From CAVSRC01 sp963730325 (GTDB taxonomy: Bacteria > Pseudomonadota > Alphaproteobacteria > Rhizobiales > Kaistiaceae), in assembly GCA_963730325.1 (NCBI GenBank), contig CAVSRC010000005.1:124001-188000 (forward strand): DNA of 64,000 nucleotides, read 5' to 3'. Each line of letters begins with the position of its first letter. Position 1 is the first letter of the stretch. This document shows, piece by piece, positions 45,613 to 53,718 of the stretch. The notes beneath the pieces were generated by a model, which was given only the letters and a program-made list of their open reading frames with translations, was not told the DNA's origin and ran no database searches. A program made the position numbers and the translations under genes.

Positions 45613-46139
45613 ATGAACCAGACTGTCGCACATCGTCGTCGCCGCCACCGGCGGTCCCCGCCACCGCGGCCTTCTCCGCGCCGGCGGCCTGACGGTGCCC
45701 TGTGCGCTCGGCCGCTCGGGCGTCGCCGGCCGGAAACGCGAGGGCGACGGCGCCACGCCGCGGGGAAACTGGCACCCGGTCGCCGTCCTGTGGCGCGCCG
45801 ACCGCCTGCCCCCGCCGGCCACCGCCCTCCCCGCCCGGCCGCTCAGGCCCGACGACGGCTGGTGCGACGATCCCGCCGACCGCCGCTACAACCGCCCGGT
45901 GCGCCTGCCCTATGCCGGCCGCCACGAACGCCTGTGGCGCCGCGACCGCCTCTACGACGTGATCGTGGTTCTGGACTACAACCTGCGCCCACCCGCTGAA
46001 GGGCGCCGGCAGCGCCATCTTCCTGCACATCGCCGGGCCGGACTTTCCGCCGACAGAGGGCTGCATCGCGGTCGCGCCCGACGCCATGCACCGGCTGCTC
46101 GCGCGCATGGACGCCCGCACCGTGATCGCGGTGCGCTAG
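45613..46139 (+). pseudogene. L,D-transpeptidase (YkuD domain) disrupted by frameshift
   Basis: One frame encodes HIVVAATGGPRHRGLLRAGGLTVPCALGRSGV through RPDDGWCDDPADRRYNRPVRLPY to VIVVLDYNLRPP. Near 45992 the homologous frame changes to one that encodes PLKGAGSAIFLHIAGPDFPPTEGCIAVAPD, with the catalytic HxxGP ... GC motif, ending at a TAG at 46137. One extra base in the CCCACCC stretch would explain this. The start is also unclear: no ATG, GTG or TTG lies just before the first residues in that frame, but an ATG at 45613 would join if one more base were skipped. Family members cross-link peptidoglycan. It may be a real pseudogene or a sequence error. Confidence 0.65.
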
Positions 46140-46150
46140 CCCGGGGCTCG

Positions 46151-46819
46151 CTAGCCCCGTGGCGCCCGCGCCCCGAAGATCGCCGAGCCGACGCGGACAT
46201 CGGTCGCGCCAAAGGCGATCGCGGTCTCGAAATCGGCGCTCATGCCCATGGACAGCGAGGCGAGGCCGAGGCGAGCGGCGATCTTGGCAAGCAGCGCGAA
46301 GTGCGGCGCCACCACCTCGTCGAACGGCGGGATGCACATCAGCCCGTCGATGGAAAGCCCGTGCACCGTGCGGCAGCGTTCGACGAATGCGTCCGCCTCT
46401 TCCGGCAGGACGCCAGCCTTTTGCGGTTCGGCGCCGGTATTGACCTGCACCAGCAGGCGCAGCGTTCGCCCCTGCCGCGCCATCTCCTCGGCGATCGCCG
46501 CAGCGATCCTGTCGCGGTCGATGGTGTGGATGGCGTCGAACAGCGTCACCGCTTGCCCCGCCTTGTTGGATTGCAGCGGCCCGATCAGGTGCAGTTCGAT
46601 GCCGGGCGTTTCCATGCGCAGCGCCGGCCATTTGCCGGCCGCCTCCTGCACCCGGTTTTCGCCGAAGACGCGCTGGCCGCCTGCGATCACCGGACGGATT
46701 GCCGAGGCGTCGAAGGTCTTGGAGACGGCGATCAGGTTGACCGAGCCGGACGCCCGTCCGGCCGCCGCTTCCGCCGCAGCCATGCGGCCGCGAACCTCGC
46801 TGAGTGCCTTTGCCTGCAC
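46151..46819 (-). CDS. YggS-family pyridoxal phosphate homeostasis protein
   Basis: The 222-residue product is a PLP-binding barrel. It has LIAVSKTFDASAIRPVIAGGQRVFGENRVQEAAGKWPAL (PLP lysine in VSK) and LHLIGPLQSNKAGQAVTLFDAIHTIDR, then VNTGAEPQKAGVLPEE and SMGMSADFETAIAFGATDVRVGSAIFGAR (phosphate-binding SMGMSxD). Such proteins keep free PLP in balance and carry it to enzymes; they have no known catalytic activity. The start is a GTG behind GGGGAG. It lies convergent with the L,D-transpeptidase, with an 11-base gap, and divergent from leuS. Confidence 0.95.
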   Translation of the reverse strand: MQAKALSEVRGRMAAAEAAAGRASGSVNLIAVSKTFDASAIRPVIAGGQRVFGENRVQEAAGKWPALRMETPGIELHLIGPLQSNKAGQAVTLFDAIHTIDRDRIAAAIAEEMARQGRTLRLLVQVNTGAEPQKAGVLPEEADAFVERCRTVHGLSIDGLMCIPPFDEVVAPHFALLAKIAARLGLASLSMGMSADFETAIAFGATDVRVGSAIFGARAPRG

Positions 46820-47019
46820 GCCATCGCTCCCCGCGAATCCGGCGCCGCGCGCCCCCGGCCCCGTCAGGAGCCGCGGCCTGATTAGCCCCGTGACCGGCGC
46901 CCGGCAAGGCGGCGGGCCGGCTTTTCTGGGCCTTTCCGATTGACCGCCGGGCCGATTCTGGTGATGGTCCGCCGCGACCGGTTCAGGCGCCCTTTCCCTC
47001 CCGGCGCGCCGACGCTCAC

Positions 47020-49710
47020 ATGAAGATCATGGCAACCGAACGATACAACCCCCGCGACGCAGAACCCCGCTGGCAGGCCCGCTGGGCCGAGGAACGCATC
47101 TTCGAGACGAAGGACGACGATCCGCGCCCGAAATACTACGTGCTCGAGATGTTCCCCTACCCCTCGGGGCGCATCCACATGGGCCACGTGCGCAACTACA
47201 CCATGGGCGACGTCGTCGCCCGCTTCATGCGCGCCAGGGGCCATAACGTGCTCCATCCCATGGGCTGGGACGCCTTCGGCCTGCCGGCCGAGAACGCGGC
47301 CATGCAGAACCGCATCAATCCGCGCACCTGGACCTACGACAACATCGCCGCCATGCGCGGCCAGCTCAAGATGATGGGCCTGTCGCTGGACTGGTCGAGA
47401 GAGTTCGCCACCTGCGATCCGGAATACTACGCCCAGCAGCAGAAGCTCTTCGTCGACATGCTGGCCAAGGGGCTGGCCTATCGCCGCAAGTCGAAGGTCA
47501 ACTGGGATCCGGTCGACCAGACCGTGCTCGCCAACGAGCAGGTGATCGACGGGCGCGGCTGGCGCTCGGGCGCCGTCGTCGAGCAGCGCGAGCTGACCCA
47601 GTGGTTCTTCAAGATCACCCAATACAGCGACGACCTGCTCGCCGCTCTCGATACGCTCGACCGCTGGCCCGACAAGGTGCGCCTGATGCAGCGCAACTGG
47701 ATCGGCCGCTCCGAGGGCATGCACGTGCGCTTTCCCTTCGCCGGCGAAGCGCCGGACGGCTTCGCCGAGATCGAAGTGTTCACCACGCGCCACGACACGC
47801 TCTTCGGCGCGAGCTTCATGGCGATCTCTCCCGACCATCCGCTGTCGACCGCGCTCGCCGGAAAGGACGAGCGGCTGGCCACCTTCATCGAAGACTGCCA
47901 TCGCTCGGGCACCAGTGCCGAAGCCATCGAGACCGCCGAGAAGATGGGCTACGACACCGGCCTGGTCGTGCAGCATCCGTTTGTCGCCGACAAGACGCTG
48001 CCGGTCTATGTCGCCAACTTCGTGCTGATGGACTACGGCACCGGCGCCATCTTCGGCTGTCCGGCGCACGACCAGCGCGACTACGATTTCGCCAGCAAAT
48101 ACGACCTGCCCATCGTTCCCGTGGTGGCGCCGCTCGACGTGTTCGACGACGAGGGCGATCTGGTCAAATGGATCGCGCAGTTCGACAGCGGCACCGAGGC
48201 CTATCTCGACGACGGCCAGCTCATCAATTCCGAGTTTCTCGACGGCATGACGGTCGCCGACGCCAAGGAAACTGTGGCACAACGCCTTGAAAACACGTTG
48301 CTTTCAGGCGCTCCCCAGGGCCAGCGCCAGGTCAATTATCGCCTGCGCGACTGGGGCATCTCGCGCCAGCGCTACTGGGGCTGCCCGATCCCGGTGATCC
48401 ATTGCCCGGACCACGACGCCGTCGCCGTGCCGACCGCGGACCTGCCGGTGCTGCTGCCGGAGGACATCGAACTCGACAAGCCCGGCAACCCGCTCGACCG
48501 CCATCCGACATGGAAGCATGTCGCCTGCCCGGTATGCGGCAAGCCCTCCGTGCGCGAAACCGACACCATGGACACCTTCGTCGACTCGTCCTGGTATTTC
48601 GTGCGCTTCACCACGCCGCATGCGACGACGCCGACGACACGCGCCACCGCCGACGCCTGGATGCCGGTCAACCAGTATATCGGCGGCATCGAGCACGCCA
48701 TCCTGCACCTGCTCTATTCGCGCTTCTTCATGCGCGCCATGAAGGCCACCGGTCATATCGGCATCGACGAGCCCTTCGCCGGGCTCTTCACCCAGGGCAT
48801 GGTCGTCCACGAGACCTATCGCGCCGGTGGCGCCAGCGGCAACGGTCGCTGGCTGTCGCCGGCCGAGGTGCGCATCGAGGGCGACGGCGACAGCCGCAAG
48901 GCATTCGAGATCGCCACCGGCGAAGAGGTCGAGATCGGCGGCATCGAGAAGATGTCGAAGTCGCGGCGCAACACCGTCGACCCTTCCGACATCATGACGA
49001 GCTACGGCGCCGATACGGCGCGCTGGTTCATGCTCTCCGACTCGCCGCCCGACCGAGACGTCATCTGGACCGAGGAGAGCGTTGCCGGCGCGGCGCGCTT
49101 CCTTCAGCGCGTCTGGCGGCTGATCGGCGAGGCGATGGAACAGCAGGCGACCGTGCCCGCCGCCGGTACCGCGCCGCAGGGCGAGACCAGCCCCGATGCG
49201 ATCGCGCTGCGCAAGGTCGCGCACCGCACGCTCGCCGCCGTCGAGGACAATATCACCGGCCTGCGCTTCAATGTCGCCGTCGCCAAGATCTACGAGCTCG
49301 CCAACGCCATCAGCGCGGCGCTCTCCGCTCTGCCGCAACAGCGTGAGGACGCCGCCGGCCGCGCCCTTGGCGCCGCGCTCCGCGAGGCGCTCGAGATCAT
49401 GGTCGAGATCATGGCGCCGATGATGCCGCACCTGGCCGAGGAATGCTGGGCGGCGCTCGGCCACGGCGACCTCGTGGCCACCCGCCCGTGGCCAGCCGTC
49501 GACCGCAGCCTGCTCACCGAGGACACCATCACCCTGCCGGTGCAGATCAATGGTCGCAAGCGTGACGAATTGACAATCGCCACCGACGCGTCACAAGTTG
49601 AGGTGGAGACGGCGACCCTCGCGCTGGACGCGGTGCAGAGGGCGCTTGACGGGCGAAAACCGCGGAAAATCGTCGTCGTACCGAAGAGGATCGTGAATGT
49701 CGTCATTTGA
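47020..49710 (+). CDS. leuS: Leucine-tRNA ligase
   Basis: The 896-residue product is a bacterial-type LeuRS. It carries the HIGH motif as HMGH (residues 53-56, in PSGRIHMGHVRNY), a CP1 editing domain, and the KMSKS loop (residues 644-648, GIEKMSKSRRNTVDP), then the anticodon and C-terminal domains ending LDGRKPRKIVVVPKRIVNVVI. The first ATG is at 47020; a second at 47029 starts MATERYNP and is also possible. Its 3' end overlaps lptE by 14 bp. Confidence 0.98.
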   Translation: MKIMATERYNPRDAEPRWQARWAEERIFETKDDDPRPKYYVLEMFPYPSGRIHMGHVRNYTMGDVVARFMRARGHNVLHPMGWDAFGLPAENAAMQNRINPRTWTYDNIAAMRGQLKMMGLSLDWSREFATCDPEYYAQQQKLFVDMLAKGLAYRRKSKVNWDPVDQTVLANEQVIDGRGWRSGAVVEQRELTQWFFKITQYSDDLLAALDTLDRWPDKVRLMQRNWIGRSEGMHVRFPFAGEAPDGFAEIEVFTTRHDTLFGASFMAISPDHPLSTALAGKDERLATFIEDCHRSGTSAEAIETAEKMGYDTGLVVQHPFVADKTLPVYVANFVLMDYGTGAIFGCPAHDQRDYDFASKYDLPIVPVVAPLDVFDDEGDLVKWIAQFDSGTEAYLDDGQLINSEFLDGMTVADAKETVAQRLENTLLSGAPQGQRQVNYRLRDWGISRQRYWGCPIPVIHCPDHDAVAVPTADLPVLLPEDIELDKPGNPLDRHPTWKHVACPVCGKPSVRETDTMDTFVDSSWYFVRFTTPHATTPTTRATADAWMPVNQYIGGIEHAILHLLYSRFFMRAMKATGHIGIDEPFAGLFTQGMVVHETYRAGGASGNGRWLSPAEVRIEGDGDSRKAFEIATGEEVEIGGIEKMSKSRRNTVDPSDIMTSYGADTARWFMLSDSPPDRDVIWTEESVAGAARFLQRVWRLIGEAMEQQATVPAAGTAPQGETSPDAIALRKVAHRTLAAVEDNITGLRFNVAVAKIYELANAISAALSALPQQREDAAGRALGAALREALEIMVEIMAPMMPHLAEECWAALGHGDLVATRPWPAVDRSLLTEDTITLPVQINGRKRDELTIATDASQVEVETATLALDAVQRALDGRKPRKIVVVPKRIVNVVI

Positions 49711-50245
49711 CCGCAGCCGATCCGGGGGGAGCCGAAAGGCCGGCCGCCTGATCCTTCTCGTCGCGGTCGCCGCGGCAGCGCTCAGCGCCTGCACCGTGCA
49801 ACCGCTCTACGCACCCACCGCCACCGGCGCCTCGGTCATCGCTGCGCTCGGCGATGTCTATATCGACGCGGTCGACGACCGCCTCGGCCAGGAAGTCCGC
49901 AACCGGCTCATCTTCCAGCTTAATGGCGGCAAGGGGCAGCCGGCCAACGCGCACTATCGCATGAAGCTGGTCGTCACCTCGAGCAAGAGCTCCCTCGGCG
50001 TGACGCCGATCGCCACGGCGCCGGCCTATTCGATCACCGTCGCTGCCACCTATGAGGTGCGCTCGGTCGCCGACGACAAGATCGTGCTGAGGAACACCAG
50101 CCGCCAGTCCGCTTCCTACGATCGCGTCAACCAGCTCTACGCCAATGCGCGCGCCGAGCGCGACGCCGAGAACCGTGCCGCGTCCCTGGTCGCCGAGGAA
50201 ATCCGCATCACGCTTGCCGCCGCGGCCGCCAAGGGAACGATCTAG
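49697..50245 (+). CDS. lptE: LPS assembly lipoprotein LptE
   Basis: LptE plugs the LptD barrel that inserts lipopolysaccharide in the outer membrane. The 182-residue product has an N-terminal signal with lipobox LSAC (Cys32), followed by TVQPLYAPTATGASVIAALGDVYIDAVDDRLGQEVRNRLIFQL, a typical alphaproteobacterial LptE start. It overlaps the leuS end by 14 bp and precedes holA by five bases, the usual leuS-lptE-holA arrangement. The family is poorly conserved, so lipobox, size and context carry much of the call. Confidence 0.88.
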   Translation: MSSFDRSRSGGSRKAGRLILLVAVAAAALSACTVQPLYAPTATGASVIAALGDVYIDAVDDRLGQEVRNRLIFQLNGGKGQPANAHYRMKLVVTSSKSSLGVTPIATAPAYSITVAATYEVRSVADDKIVLRNTSRQSASYDRVNQLYANARAERDAENRAASLVAEEIRITLAAAAAKGTI

Positions 50246-50250
50246 CCGGC

Positions 50251-51286
50251 GTGGTTCAGATCAAGGCAGCCGACGCCGACCGCTTTCTGGCGAAGCCGGA
50301 CCCAGCCGTCCGTGTCATCCTGATCTACGGCAACGACGACGGTCTCGTCGCCGAGCGCGCCCGGCGCTTCGCCACCGCCGTCATCGGCGATGACGGCGAT
50401 CCGTTCGCCCATGTGCGCCTCGACGCGGCGGCGATTGCCGACGATCCCGGCCGTCTCGCCGACGAGGCCAATGCCGTTCCTCTCTTCGGCGGTCAGCGTG
50501 TGATCACCGTTGCCCTCGCCGGCCAGCGCACCATTGTCCCGGCAATCGAGGCCGTTCTTGCCGCGCCGCCGGTCGATTCATGGGTGGTGATTGCCGCCGG
50601 CGATCAGCGCAAGGGATCGGCACTGCGCAAGCTGTGCGAGACGAACAGCGCAGCCGCTGCGATTGCCTGCTACGCCGATTCCGATCGCGACCTCGACCGC
50701 ATCATCGACGAGGAGACGCGCAGCGCCGGCCTCACCATCACGACAGAAGCGCGCACGGCGCTCAAGGGCATGATCGGCGCCGACCGCATGGCCAGCCGCT
50801 CGGAGGTCGCCAAGCTCTGCCTCTATGCCGCCGACGCCGGCACCATCACCATCGACGACGTGCACGCCATCATCGGCGACGCGGCCGCCTCGGCGGTGGA
50901 CGAGGCGATCGACGACGCCGCGCTTGGCGATGCCGCCGCCCTCGACCGCGTCTATCGGCGCTTGCGCGCCGCCGGCGTTCCGGGCGCGGTGGTCGTCGGC
51001 GCCGCCCAGCGGCATTTCAACTTTCTGCAGAAGGCCCGCGCCGCCTGCGATGCCGGCGCCACGCGCCGAGGCGGTGGTGGCGCGCGCCAGTCCGCCCGTC
51101 TTCTTTCAACGGCGGGGCGCCGTCACCCGCCAGTTGACGATGTGGAGCGCAGCGGCGATCGATGCCGCGCTGACCCGTCTTGATGCCGCGCTGTTCGACA
51201 GCCGCCGGCATGGCGCCATCGCCGACGAGGTGGTTGGCCACGCCCTGCAGGCGATCGCCTACACGGCGGCCGCAGCACGGCGCTAG
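50251..51286 (+). CDS. holA: DNA polymerase III delta subunit HolA, C-terminus shifted by one base
   Basis: HolA opens the beta clamp in the replicase clamp loader. From the GTG at 50251 the product has LIYGNDDGLVAERARRFATAVIG, then WVVIAAGDQRKGSALRKLCE and RLRAAGVPGAVVVGAAQRHFNFLQKARAACDAG. There the frame goes on as low-complexity TRRGGGGARQSAR to a stop at 51183. The next frame carries the expected tail AEAVVARASPPVFFQRRGAVTRQLTMWSAAAIDAALTRLDAAL, ending at 51286. Skipping one base near 51056-51065 restores a complete 344-residue protein. The clamp loader subunit is essential in tested bacteria, so a base-call error is likely; a shifted C-terminus is the alternative. Confidence 0.85.
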
Positions 51287-51316
51287 CGGCCGGCCGACAC
51301 CCGACGGGGTTGCGGC

Positions 51317-52195
51317 CTAACCGCGCAGGCGCCGGACGATGTCGTCGAGCTGTTCCAGCGTCTTGTAGGCGACCGTCACCCGCCCGCCGCGCGGCTTGTG
51401 GTCGATCGTCACCGCCAGGCCGATGCGGTCGCTGAGGCTCTTTTCCAAGGCGCGCGTATCGGCGTCCTTTGCCGACGGCTTGCCACCCGCCGTCTTCTTG
51501 CGCCCGGCCGCTTCCCCGAGCGCCTCGACGTCGCGCACGTTGAGGCCGGCTTCGACGATGCGCCGCGCCGCCGCCACCGGATCGGTGAGCGTCACCAGAG
51601 CGCGCGCATGGCCCGCCGTCAGCTTGCCCTCGATGAGATAGGTCTGCACCTCTTCCGGCAGCTTGAGCAGGCGCAGCGTGTTGGCGATGTGCGGCCGGCT
51701 CTTGCCGATCACCTCGGCCAGTTCGCTCTGGCTGTAGTGATAGTCCTCGATGAGCTGGCGATAGCCGATCGCCTCTTCCAGCGCGTTCAGATCCTGGCGC
51801 TGCACGTTCTCGACGATGGCAAGCTCGAGCGCCTCCTTGTCGCTGAGCTCGCGCACCACCACCGGCACGTCGTGCAGGCCGGCCTTCTGCGCGGCGCGCC
51901 ATCGCCGCTCGCCGGCGACGATTTCGTAGCTGTCCACCGCGCCCTCGACCGGACGCACGAGGATCGGCTGCACGACACCTTTCTCGCGCACCGATGCCGT
52001 CAGGTCCTCGAGGTCGGCGGGGCCGAAGGCCTTGCGCGGATTGTGCGGATTGGGCCTGAGGAAAGCGACCGGCAGCCGACGCTGGTTGCGCCCCTGATCG
52101 CTGGCGGCGGCAGGCTCGGCGGCGACGGTCTCGACATCACCGATCAACGCCGCCAGTCCACGACCCAGTCTGTTGCGCGCCGCACTGTCCGCCAT
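51317..52195 (-). CDS. parB: Chromosome partitioning protein ParB
   Basis: ParB binds parS and spreads as a CTP-dependent clamp. The 292-residue product begins RNRLGRGLAALIGD, has the CTP-binding motifs RPVEGAVDSYEIVAGERRWRAAQKAGLHDVPVVVRELSD (GERRWRA), the helix-turn-helix YSQSELAEVIGKSRPHIANTLRLLKLPEEVQ and a C-terminal dimer domain GLAVTIDHKPRGGRVTVAYKTLEQLDDIVRRLRG. It is 45 bp downstream of parA on the same strand. Two parS sites lie in this window (53665 and 55625). Confidence 0.98.
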   Translation of the reverse strand: MADSAARNRLGRGLAALIGDVETVAAEPAAASDQGRNQRRLPVAFLRPNPHNPRKAFGPADLEDLTASVREKGVVQPILVRPVEGAVDSYEIVAGERRWRAAQKAGLHDVPVVVRELSDKEALELAIVENVQRQDLNALEEAIGYRQLIEDYHYSQSELAEVIGKSRPHIANTLRLLKLPEEVQTYLIEGKLTAGHARALVTLTDPVAAARRIVEAGLNVRDVEALGEAAGRKKTAGGKPSAKDADTRALEKSLSDRIGLAVTIDHKPRGGRVTVAYKTLEQLDDIVRRLRG

Positions 52196-52240
52196 TCATC
52201 TTCCCCTGAACTGCATGGTCCGTTTCATCACCGAATCGTT

Positions 52241-53074
52241 TTACGCGGCCCTGAGATGCCGCTCGCGCTGGATGATCTCCGCGGCGAGCTTGAGATAGGC
52301 CTGACTTCCGGTGCTCTTGAAATCGTAAAGCAGCACCGGCTTGCCGAAGGACGGCGCCTCCGACACGCGCACATTGCGCGGGATGATGGTTTCGTACACC
52401 GCGTCGCCCATATGGGCGCGCACATCGGCGACCACCTGACCGGAGAGATTGTTTCGGCTGTCAAACATTGTCAGGACGATGCCGTGGATGCTCAACTCCG
52501 GGTTGAGAGACTGCTTGACCTGCTCGACGGTCTTGAGGAGCTGGCTCAGGCCCTCCAGGGCGAAGAACTCGCATTGCAGCGGCACCAGGACCGAATGGGC
52601 CGCGGAGAGCGCATTGATGGTCAGCAGGTTCAGGGAGGGCGGGCAGTCGACCAGGACATAGGAATAGTTTCGGGCGCGACTCGAATCGTCGTCGCCTTTC
52701 CCGAACAGCGCGTTGCGCAGCCGATAGGCCCTGTCCGGCCGGCCGGCGATCTCCAGCTCGACGCCGAGCAGGTCGAGCGTCGAAGGCGTCACCGACACGC
52801 GCGGCACCGCTGTCTGCACCGCGGCGTCGGCGACCGTCGCTTCGCCGAGCAGCAGGTCGTAGGTCGAGATCGTCCGGTTCTTGCGGTCGATGCCGAGGCC
52901 GGTGGAGGCATTGCCCTGCGGATCGAGATCGACGATCAGCACCTCCTCGCCGATGGCGGCGAGCGCCGTGCCGAGGTTGATGGCGGTCGTCGTCTTGCCG
53001 ACGCCGCCTTTCTGGTTGGCGAGGGCGAGCACGCGTGGCGTCTTGGGCAGGGTCATCGGTCGTTTACCGATCAT
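52241..53074 (-). CDS. parA: Chromosome partitioning ATPase ParA
   Basis: ParA is the Walker-type ATPase that moves ParB-parS complexes over the nucleoid. The product has VLALANQKGGVGKTTTAINLGTALA (deviant Walker A), VLIVDLDPQGNASTGLGI and VLVDCPPSLNLLTINAL. I give the start as the ATG complementing 53072-53074, which overlaps the rsmG stop (TAATG), a sign of translational coupling; an ATG at 53056 begins closer to the core and is also likely. The open frame to 53326 is an rsmG shadow. rsmG, parA and parB form the classical origin-proximal group. Confidence 0.96.
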   Translation of the reverse strand: MIGKRPMTLPKTPRVLALANQKGGVGKTTTAINLGTALAAIGEEVLIVDLDPQGNASTGLGIDRKNRTISTYDLLLGEATVADAAVQTAVPRVSVTPSTLDLLGVELEIAGRPDRAYRLRNALFGKGDDDSSRARNYSYVLVDCPPSLNLLTINALSAAHSVLVPLQCEFFALEGLSQLLKTVEQVKQSLNPELSIHGIVLTMFDSRNNLSGQVVADVRAHMGDAVYETIIPRNVRVSEAPSFGKPVLLYDFKSTGSQAYLKLAAEIIQRERHLRAA

Positions 53075-53718
53075 TAACCATAAGGTCGCGGCACCCGGCT
53101 GAGGTGACTGATATCGAGGATCGCGCCGCCGTCGCCGACTCGACTGTCGTGTTTTACCAGATCGAAGCCCCAAGATTGAGTAGCCGCGGAGATTTCCCGC
53201 ACAAAATCTTGACCCTTGTGAAAGGCCGCCGGGATCCCCTTTTCCATCAGCGGTGCCGCCAGCGTCAGCAGGTCGGTGAGCGGCGCCAGCGCCCGCGCGC
53301 TGATCCTGTCGATCGGCTCGGACCATGCGGCGACCACGCTTTCGATGCGCCCTTCATGGACGATCGCCGGCGCCCCGGTCGCCCGGACCGCCTGGCGCAG
53401 GAAGGCGCATTTCCTGCGGTTGCTTTCGACCAGATGGACGGCCGTGCCGGGATGGTCCGCGCCCAGTATGGCGACGACCAGCCCCGGGAAGCCGGCGCCA
53501 CTGCCGAGATCGAGCCAGCGCCGCGCCTCCGGGAAGAGCGCCGCGAGCTGGGCGCTGTCGGCCACATGGCGGCGCCAGACTGCGGGCACGGTGCTGGCGG
53601 CGATCAGGTTCTCCGCCCTCTGCCATTTCCTGAGGAGCGTGACATAGGCGGTGAGCCGCTCCCCTGTTTCACGTGAAACCGGGGCGATGTCGGCGAGCGC
53701 CGCGAGGCCGTCGGTCAC
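53074..53718 (-). CDS. rsmG: 16S rRNA (guanine-N7) methyltransferase RsmG
   Basis: RsmG methylates G527 of 16S rRNA. The 214-residue product has the SAM-binding motif RRWLDLGSGAGFPGLVVAIL and VHLVESNRRKCAFLRQAV, then FHKGQDFVREI near the C-terminus. Start: GTG 53718, overlapping the mnmG stop (GTGA). Codons for SRET near residue 16 include a parS site (53665-53680), so this gene also serves in chromosome segregation. mnmG, rsmG, parA and parB are all head-to-tail. Confidence 0.96.
   Translation of the reverse strand: MTDGLAALADIAPVSRETGERLTAYVTLLRKWQRAENLIAASTVPAVWRRHVADSAQLAALFPEARRWLDLGSGAGFPGLVVAILGADHPGTAVHLVESNRRKCAFLRQAVRATGAPAIVHEGRIESVVAAWSEPIDRISARALAPLTDLLTLAAPLMEKGIPAAFHKGQDFVREISAATQSWGFDLVKHDSRVGDGGAILDISHLSRVPRPYG
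53665..53680. promoter_or_regulatory. parS site inside rsmG
   Basis: TGTTTCACGTGAAACC matches the consensus parS TGTTTCACGTGAAACA at 15 of 16 positions. It lies within rsmG at the codons for VSRET. ParB binds such palindromes; parS in or near rsmG (gidB) is known from several bacteria. It is a second nucleation site beside the perfect copy at 55625. Confidence 0.93.
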
